DNA of 64,000 nucleotides, taken from positions 62,001 to 126,000 of the forward strand of contig CACOKI010000001.1 of the NCBI GenBank assembly GCA_902627735.1, in the 5' to 3' direction. The DNA comes from an uncultured Pelagibacteraceae bacterium. Its GTDB lineage: Bacteria; Pseudomonadota; Alphaproteobacteria; Pelagibacterales; Pelagibacteraceae. How positions within the stretch are numbered: the stretch's first letter is position 1; the number at the start of each line of letters is the position of its first letter. Of the stretch, positions 58,629 to 64,000 are shown piece by piece. The position numbers and the translations under genes were made by a program. The notes under the pieces are model-generated. The model did no database searches. It had not been told where the DNA came from and was given only the letters and a program-made list of their open reading frames with translations.

Positions 58629-59220
58629 ATTTTATAACTATACTCTTATTTTTATATTAATTTCTCTTCTATCTTGTTCTTCTATACCTAAGAATACATC
58701 TGATAGTTGTTCAATTTTTGATGAAAAATACTTTTGGTATAAGCATACTAAAAAGGTAGAAAAAAAATGGGGTACTCCAATATATATTCAATTAGCTATA
58801 ATTAAAATGGAGTCAGACTTTGATTGGTTAGCTAAACCTGGTAGAACTAAAATTTTTAAGGTAATACCCTACAAGCGACTTTCAAGTTCATTTGGTTATT
58901 CACAAGCAATCAAAGGAACTTGGGAACAATATAAAAAAGAAACCGGAAATAAATTAGCGTCAAGAGTAAGATTTAAAGATAGTGTTGACTTTATTGGTTG
59001 GTATACAAATAAAACTGAGACAATTCTAAAAATTTCAAAAAAAGATGCCTTTAGACAATATCTTGCTTATCATGAAGGTTGGGGGAATTATAAATATTAT
59101 AAAAAGAATAAAAAAGTAATAAAACTAGCTAAAAAAGTAGAGAAGCAATCAAATATTTATAAAAACCAACTAAATAAATGCAAAAATATTTTAAGTAGAA
59201 AAAAGTTTATTATTTTCTAA
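58615..59220 (+). CDS. SLT-like lytic transglycosylase lipoprotein
   Basis: Lipobox-like LISLLSCSS; IQLAIIKMESDFDWLAKPGR; FGYSQAIKGTWEQYKKETG, YLAYHEGWGNY. Confidence 0.78.
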   Translation: MMKNKFYNYTLIFILISLLSCSSIPKNTSDSCSIFDEKYFWYKHTKKVEKKWGTPIYIQLAIIKMESDFDWLAKPGRTKIFKVIPYKRLSSSFGYSQAIKGTWEQYKKETGNKLASRVRFKDSVDFIGWYTNKTETILKISKKDAFRQYLAYHEGWGNYKYYKKNKKVIKLAKKVEKQSNIYKNQLNKCKNILSRKKFIIF

Positions 59221-62200
59221 TTAGTTCTTTCTTCAATTCCAAATCAACCGAGTCAATTCTTTTGGTATTTTTTGCAAGGGCTAAGTACATAGCTGGTGTT
59301 ATGTATAATGTAAAAAAAGTAGAGATAATCATACCACCCAAAATAGTTGCACCAACTGCTAACCTCGATCCTTCACCGGCACCTGGGCCAAAATTTCCAA
59401 TTACTAAAGGCAACATTGCTATCATGGTACTGAGAGATGTCATAATTATCGGTCTAAATCTTACACTGCAAGCTTCTTTAACTGATGACTCGATGTTTTT
59501 TCCTGTTGTTCTAATTTGATTAGCAAAATCAACAATAAGAATACTATTTTTAGTGGATATGCCTATTAGAATAATTAATGCAATTTGAGAAAAAATATTA
59601 ATCGAAGTATTTAAAAATAAAATAAAAACTAATCCTCCAAAAATAGCAAGAGGTACTGTTAAAATTATTATGAATGGATGTATAAAAGAATTGAATGTTG
59701 CTGCCATTACTAAATAAGCTGTCAGTAAAGCTAAGGCAAAAATGATTAACATTTCATTACTTGTTTCTTTAATTTCCTCTGATTTCCCTTTCCAAGTAAT
59801 TTGATTTTTTGGAGCGAGAATTGCCATCTCTTTTTCAAAAAATTTTATTGCTTCAGTTAATGTATAGTTTTCACTTATATTTGCAGAAATCGTTATTGCT
59901 CTTTGTCTATTATATCTAGCCAACTCCTTAGCTGAACCTTCTTCTTTAAAACTTATCAAATTAGCTAATGAAATGAGTTTACCATTAGTTTCTGATCGTA
60001 CAAAAATTTTTGAAATTCCTTCTTTATTTCTTCTATCTGACAGATATTGTTGAACAACTATTGGATATTCTTTACCCAACCTATTGAAGGTCGTAATTTT
60101 CTTACCACCATAGAGAGTTTCGATAGTTTCACCTATAGATTTAGTAGATATTCCAAGATCTTTAGCCTTATTTTTATTTATTATTAATTTAACCTCAGGT
60201 TTGTTTCGATTGTAATCTGATTCTACTCTCGAAAGATTTTTGTTTGATCTGATTCTTTGAATTACTTTTTTTTGAATTTCTTCAAGTTCCTCATATGTAT
60301 TTCCATAAATCACCATTTGAACTGGTTTATTGTAATTTGATACTCTTATTGATTGAGGAGATATTGGAAACGCTAAGGCTTGAGGCAAAGTAACAATTTT
60401 ACCTATAGCCTCTCTTAAAACAACTTGTTGCCCTTTACTTCTATTTTTCCAGTCATCTAAAAGGGCAATTATTATAAAACTATTGTAGGAATTAGCAGAA
60501 CTTCCAAAGCCAGGTACTCTCATTATAAATCTCGAATAAGGACTATCCTCTGCTTGTAAAAGAGGTATCAACCTTGCTTCAACTTTTTGAGCTTGTTCTT
60601 GCGTATATTCAAAAGAACTTCCTTCATCTGTCGCTCCAATAATTAAATATGCACCACGATCTTCTAAAGGTAATAATTCTTTTTTCGAAAAACTAAATAA
60701 AAATATAGATATGGCAATAATAAAAAAGATAAAAAAAATTACTGCCCTAGTTTTATGTATTACTATGGTTAACGTCTCTTTATAAAAATTAGCAAAAATT
60801 AAAAAAATTTTTTCGAATTTTTCTATTAAGCTTTTCTTAGATGATGTTTTGTTCAAAAATTTACTTGCTAGCATTGGCGACAGGGTAAGGGCAACAAATG
60901 AAGATACTACTATAGAAAATGATAATGCAATTGCTGTTTCTCTGAATAAAGTTCCTGAAATTCCTTCAATAAAAATTAATGGTAGAAAAACTGCAATCAA
61001 AATTAAGGTAGTTGCAATAATTGCAAATGAAATTTGTTTTGATCCCTTGTATGCAGCAACAAGAGGTTTTTCACCATTTTCTATCCTTCTGTATATTGCA
61101 TCGGTCATTATTACTGAGTCGTCTGTAATTATTCCAATAGCTAAAATAAAACTTAAAAGAACAAAAATATTTATTGATAGTCCAAATATATAAAGACCTA
61201 AAAATGATGCTATTAAACTTACAGGAAGAGCTATTGCTGGTACAATAACTGCTTTAAGATTCCCTAAAAATAAATAAATTATCAAAACAACCAATATAAA
61301 AGCAATTATTAAAGTTTTATAGACTTCTTCTATTGCAGCTTCAACATAGTTTGCCCTATTGAAAGAGACTCTTAAATCTAATTCTTCAGGTAAAGTTTTT
61401 TTGACTTCAATTAATCTTTTCTTGATATCATTTGAAAGCTCGACAGTTGAGGCGCCACTTTTTGCATAAATTCCAATTCCAACAGTTCTTAAATTTATTT
61501 GATCTTTTGTTTGTGCTTTAAAAAGAGTTTTTTCAGAGACTGGACCGAATTCAACATTTGCAACATCGGATAGTAATATAACTTTATTTTTAGTTTTTTT
61601 AATTGGTAGCTGTTTAATTGTTTCTATATCATTATACGATTTATCTAGATTAAGCGTTAGATCGATATTATCTGCTTCTAGTGTCCCTGCTGGAAGACTT
61701 ATATTTTCTCCAAGCATGGCAAGTTCTACTTCTTTGATAGTTAAATCATTAGCGGCAAGTTTAATTGGATCAATCCAAACTCTTATACTTAATTCTCTTA
61801 GTCCTCCAACTAATATACGACCAACATTTTTAATACTTGAAAATTGATCAATTAAATATCTTTCAGCATAATCACCTAACTCAAGGTCACTCCAAGTGGA
61901 AGAAGATAGAGATAACCACATAGTAGTTGTAAAACCAGCTGCTCTTTTTAATATTTGAGGAGGATCAGACTCAGATGGCAAATTATCTACTATCCTGGCG
62001 ACTCTTTCTCTTATGTCGTTGGCAGCATTATCTAAGTCAATACTAGTATCAAATTCAACATTAATTGTGCTTCTTCCATTTTCAGATTTGGAGTCGATAT
62101 TTTTTATGCCTTCAGCACCCCCAATAACATCTTCAACAACTTGAGTCACCTCTTGGTCTACTATTGATGCTGCAGCAGATTTATAGTTTACTTGAACCTG

Positions 62201-62338
62201 AACAACAGGTGGCTGTATTCCATCTGGTAGTTCTCTAACAGGTAATTTCCAAAACACAAATAAACCAAAAATTATTAAAATTAGAGACATTACCCAAGAG
62301 ACTGTTGGTCTTTTGATGCTTAATTCAGTAATAAACAT
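59210..62338 (-). CDS. RND efflux transporter inner-membrane subunit (AcrB/HAE1 family)
   Basis: 1042 aa; TELSIKRPTVSWVMSLILIIFGLFVFWKLPVRELP, GIITDDSVIMTDAIYRRIENG, NSFIHPFIIILTVPLAIFGG. Confidence 0.94.
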   Translation of the reverse strand: MFITELSIKRPTVSWVMSLILIIFGLFVFWKLPVRELPDGIQPPVVQVQVNYKSAAASIVDQEVTQVVEDVIGGAEGIKNIDSKSENGRSTINVEFDTSIDLDNAANDIRERVARIVDNLPSESDPPQILKRAAGFTTTMWLSLSSSTWSDLELGDYAERYLIDQFSSIKNVGRILVGGLRELSIRVWIDPIKLAANDLTIKEVELAMLGENISLPAGTLEADNIDLTLNLDKSYNDIETIKQLPIKKTKNKVILLSDVANVEFGPVSEKTLFKAQTKDQINLRTVGIGIYAKSGASTVELSNDIKKRLIEVKKTLPEELDLRVSFNRANYVEAAIEEVYKTLIIAFILVVLIIYLFLGNLKAVIVPAIALPVSLIASFLGLYIFGLSINIFVLLSFILAIGIITDDSVIMTDAIYRRIENGEKPLVAAYKGSKQISFAIIATTLILIAVFLPLIFIEGISGTLFRETAIALSFSIVVSSFVALTLSPMLASKFLNKTSSKKSLIEKFEKIFLIFANFYKETLTIVIHKTRAVIFFIFFIIAISIFLFSFSKKELLPLEDRGAYLIIGATDEGSSFEYTQEQAQKVEARLIPLLQAEDSPYSRFIMRVPGFGSSANSYNSFIIIALLDDWKNRSKGQQVVLREAIGKIVTLPQALAFPISPQSIRVSNYNKPVQMVIYGNTYEELEEIQKKVIQRIRSNKNLSRVESDYNRNKPEVKLIINKNKAKDLGISTKSIGETIETLYGGKKITTFNRLGKEYPIVVQQYLSDRRNKEGISKIFVRSETNGKLISLANLISFKEEGSAKELARYNRQRAITISANISENYTLTEAIKFFEKEMAILAPKNQITWKGKSEEIKETSNEMLIIFALALLTAYLVMAATFNSFIHPFIIILTVPLAIFGGLVFILFLNTSINIFSQIALIILIGISTKNSILIVDFANQIRTTGKNIESSVKEACSVRFRPIIMTSLSTMIAMLPLVIGNFGPGAGEGSRLAVGATILGGMIISTFFTLYITPAMYLALAKNTKRIDSVDLELKKELIRK

Positions 62339-63208
62339 TTATTTTTTAATTGGTTTTATTTTGCCATTAGGTCTCACTTTTTTTAAACCTTCAGCAACAA
62401 CAATATCTTGTAGGTTTAATCCAGAGATTATTTCAATATTTTTATCATCTCTAAGACCAGTTTTAACCTCAGTTTTTAAGGCAAGATTTTCATCATTTAT
62501 TTTATACACAAAGGATTTTTCACCTTCTATCATTACGCTTGTGTCAGGAACACTTAAAGAGTTTCTTAAATTGAATTTAACGCTTACCTCTAATAAAGAC
62601 CCTGAAATCATATCTTGTTGTTTATTTTCTACTTTTATTCTAGATAATAAACTTCTAGTATCAGCATTAATTCTACTTGAAACAAAATCCACCTCACCTT
62701 GAAAAAATTTATTTTTGTGGCTTGATACTTTAATTTCAACTGGGAGCCCTTTTTTTATAAACGCAGAGTAATTTTCAGGTATTTTTATGTCAGAATAAAT
62801 AACAGAGTTGTCGTCGAGTGTAATAATGAAAATATTATCAGATACTAAAATATCTTCTGTTATGCCTGTATAACCTAGAACACCTGAGAATGGGGCAATT
62901 ATATCTCCACTTTTTAACTTAATTAGAACTTCACCTTTTTTAATATTGTTTTTAAGTTTTAAATCCTCCAGAAGATCACTTTTTTTTATTTTAAAACTTT
63001 TAGATTTATTTGAAATGGCGGTACCAAAAGTTTCAATTTTATTTGAAAATTCTTTATTAACTACTTTGGTTACTATTATTCCTGGAGGCGGCTGTTTACT
63101 AAATTTTTTTTTGAAATGATTTCCAATCATTGTTCGACCAATAATCACTATTGCAATTATTAAAAAAAAGGTGGTAATTATGTAAATTGTTTTTGTTGAT
63201 CTTTTCAT
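62339..63208 (-). CDS. RND efflux periplasmic adaptor (membrane fusion protein)
   Basis: N-terminal TM, FSGVLGYTGITEDILVSDNIFIITLDDNSVIYSDIKIPE; upstream of the RND pump on the same strand. Confidence 0.88.
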   Translation of the reverse strand: MKRSTKTIYIITTFFLIIAIVIIGRTMIGNHFKKKFSKQPPPGIIVTKVVNKEFSNKIETFGTAISNKSKSFKIKKSDLLEDLKLKNNIKKGEVLIKLKSGDIIAPFSGVLGYTGITEDILVSDNIFIITLDDNSVIYSDIKIPENYSAFIKKGLPVEIKVSSHKNKFFQGEVDFVSSRINADTRSLLSRIKVENKQQDMISGSLLEVSVKFNLRNSLSVPDTSVMIEGEKSFVYKINDENLALKTEVKTGLRDDKNIEIISGLNLQDIVVAEGLKKVRPNGKIKPIKK

Positions 63209-63215
63209 TTTAAAT

Positions 63216-64000
63216 TCAAATTATGCCGTATTCAGCCCAGGAGCCATCATAAATACAGGGTTGATATTTATCATTTATTAAAGAATAAGCTAGTGCCAAA
63301 ACACACGCAGTAACTCCAGATCCACATGAAAAAACAATATCTTTTTCATTTAAATCTTTTATGAATGGTTTAAATACATTTTTAAGTTCATCTTTATTTT
63401 TAAAAGTTTTATCTTTGTTAAGACAATGATTAAAAGGAATACAAAAAGAATTTTTTATAGATCCACTTCTCAAACCTTTTCTGGGCTCAGGTACTTTCCC
63501 TTCAAATCTTTCTTTACTCCTACCATCAATAACTTTGAATTTTTGAGATTTAATATTTTCTTCAATTGAAATTTTGTTTTTAACTAGTTCTTTTTTTTCA
63601 TTACTTTTGTAATCTGAAATTTTAACTTTGGGAATATCATTAGTAACATTTCTATTTTCATTGATCCACTTCTTCAAACCTCCATTTAGTATATGAACTA
63701 AATTAGGATTATGTCCAAAATAAATAAAATTAAACCAACAACGACAGGAACTCACTACATCCGAGTTATCATAAATTATGATTTTATCTGATTGGTTAAT
63801 TCCCATTTGTGAAACTATTTTTTCCCAATTATTCTTATCTGTAAGCATATGAGGAAGGGCTGTATTTTTTTGGGAATTTTTATCTAGATCAAAAAATAAA
63901 GAACCAGAAATATGTTCCTTAATATATTCTTCATATCCATTTCTTTTCGTTTGAGGCATATGCCAGGAACAATCAATTATTTTTACATCATTGAAATTTT
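63216..64000 (-). CDS. thiosulfate/3-mercaptopyruvate sulfurtransferase (two rhodanese domains), 5' end outside window
   Basis: HISGSLFFDLD, VIDGRSKERFEGK, VFSCGSGVTACVLALA active-site loop. The frame is open through the window edge (..NFNDVKIIDCSWHMPQTKR), so the ORF-track start at 63959 is probably internal. Confidence 0.88.
   Translation of the reverse strand, partial: NFNDVKIIDCSWHMPQTKRNGYEEYIKEHISGSLFFDLDKNSQKNTALPHMLTDKNNWEKIVSQMGINQSDKIIIYDNSDVVSSCRCWFNFIYFGHNPNLVHILNGGLKKWINENRNVTNDIPKVKISDYKSNEKKELVKNKISIEENIKSQKFKVIDGRSKERFEGKVPEPRKGLRSGSIKNSFCIPFNHCLNKDKTFKNKDELKNVFKPFIKDLNEKDIVFSCGSGVTACVLALAYSLINDKYQPCIYDGSWAEYGII

Noticed and set aside
59210-63208. Novel secretion or defence system at the RND locus
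   Set aside because: Both proteins match an ordinary HAE1-type RND pump and its membrane fusion adaptor; a missing outer-membrane factor is common.

Overview
The window is a gene-dense, very AT-rich (~70% AT by eye) chromosomal segment. Gene content and protein sequences fit the SAR11/Pelagibacterales clade (Alphaproteobacteria). In order it contains: the end of an acyl-CoA ligase, an alpha/beta hydrolase and dmdA (DMSP demethylase); asd; a TCA block (sdhCDAB, mmsA, mdh, sucCDAB, lpd); a short surface-polymer module (AYLDPG mini-protein, sulfatase-family membrane protein, CDP-glycerol glycerophosphotransferase-like protein); priA; atpHAGDC; a reverse-strand block (rppH, ctpA, rsfS, nadD, proA, proB, obg, rpmA, rplU, gloB, metW, metX); hisC and tyrA; an NlpC/P60 protein, an AmpG-like permease and TrkH; class I lysS, pyrD, rpmB and a YhhQ-like transporter; a polyamine cluster (arginase-family, deoxyhypusine-synthase-like, ODC); a RegA/PrrA regulator, bioY, polA, chvI/chvG, ahcY and tsaE; a frame-disrupted AmgK-like kinase plus a MurU-like nucleotidyltransferase; gpmA, a VanZ-like protein, a lytic transglycosylase; an RND pump with its adaptor; and an edge-truncated sulfurtransferase. 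The most informative non-coding element is a SAM-II-type riboswitch with a well-placed promoter upstream of metX. I saw no tRNA/rRNA genes, CRISPR arrays, prophage or IS elements. I did not find a clearly new biological system. The best candidates for follow-up are the frameshifted amgK-like gene, the surface-polymer module with long homopolymers, the polyamine cluster, and the universal abutting or overlapping of convergent gene ends.
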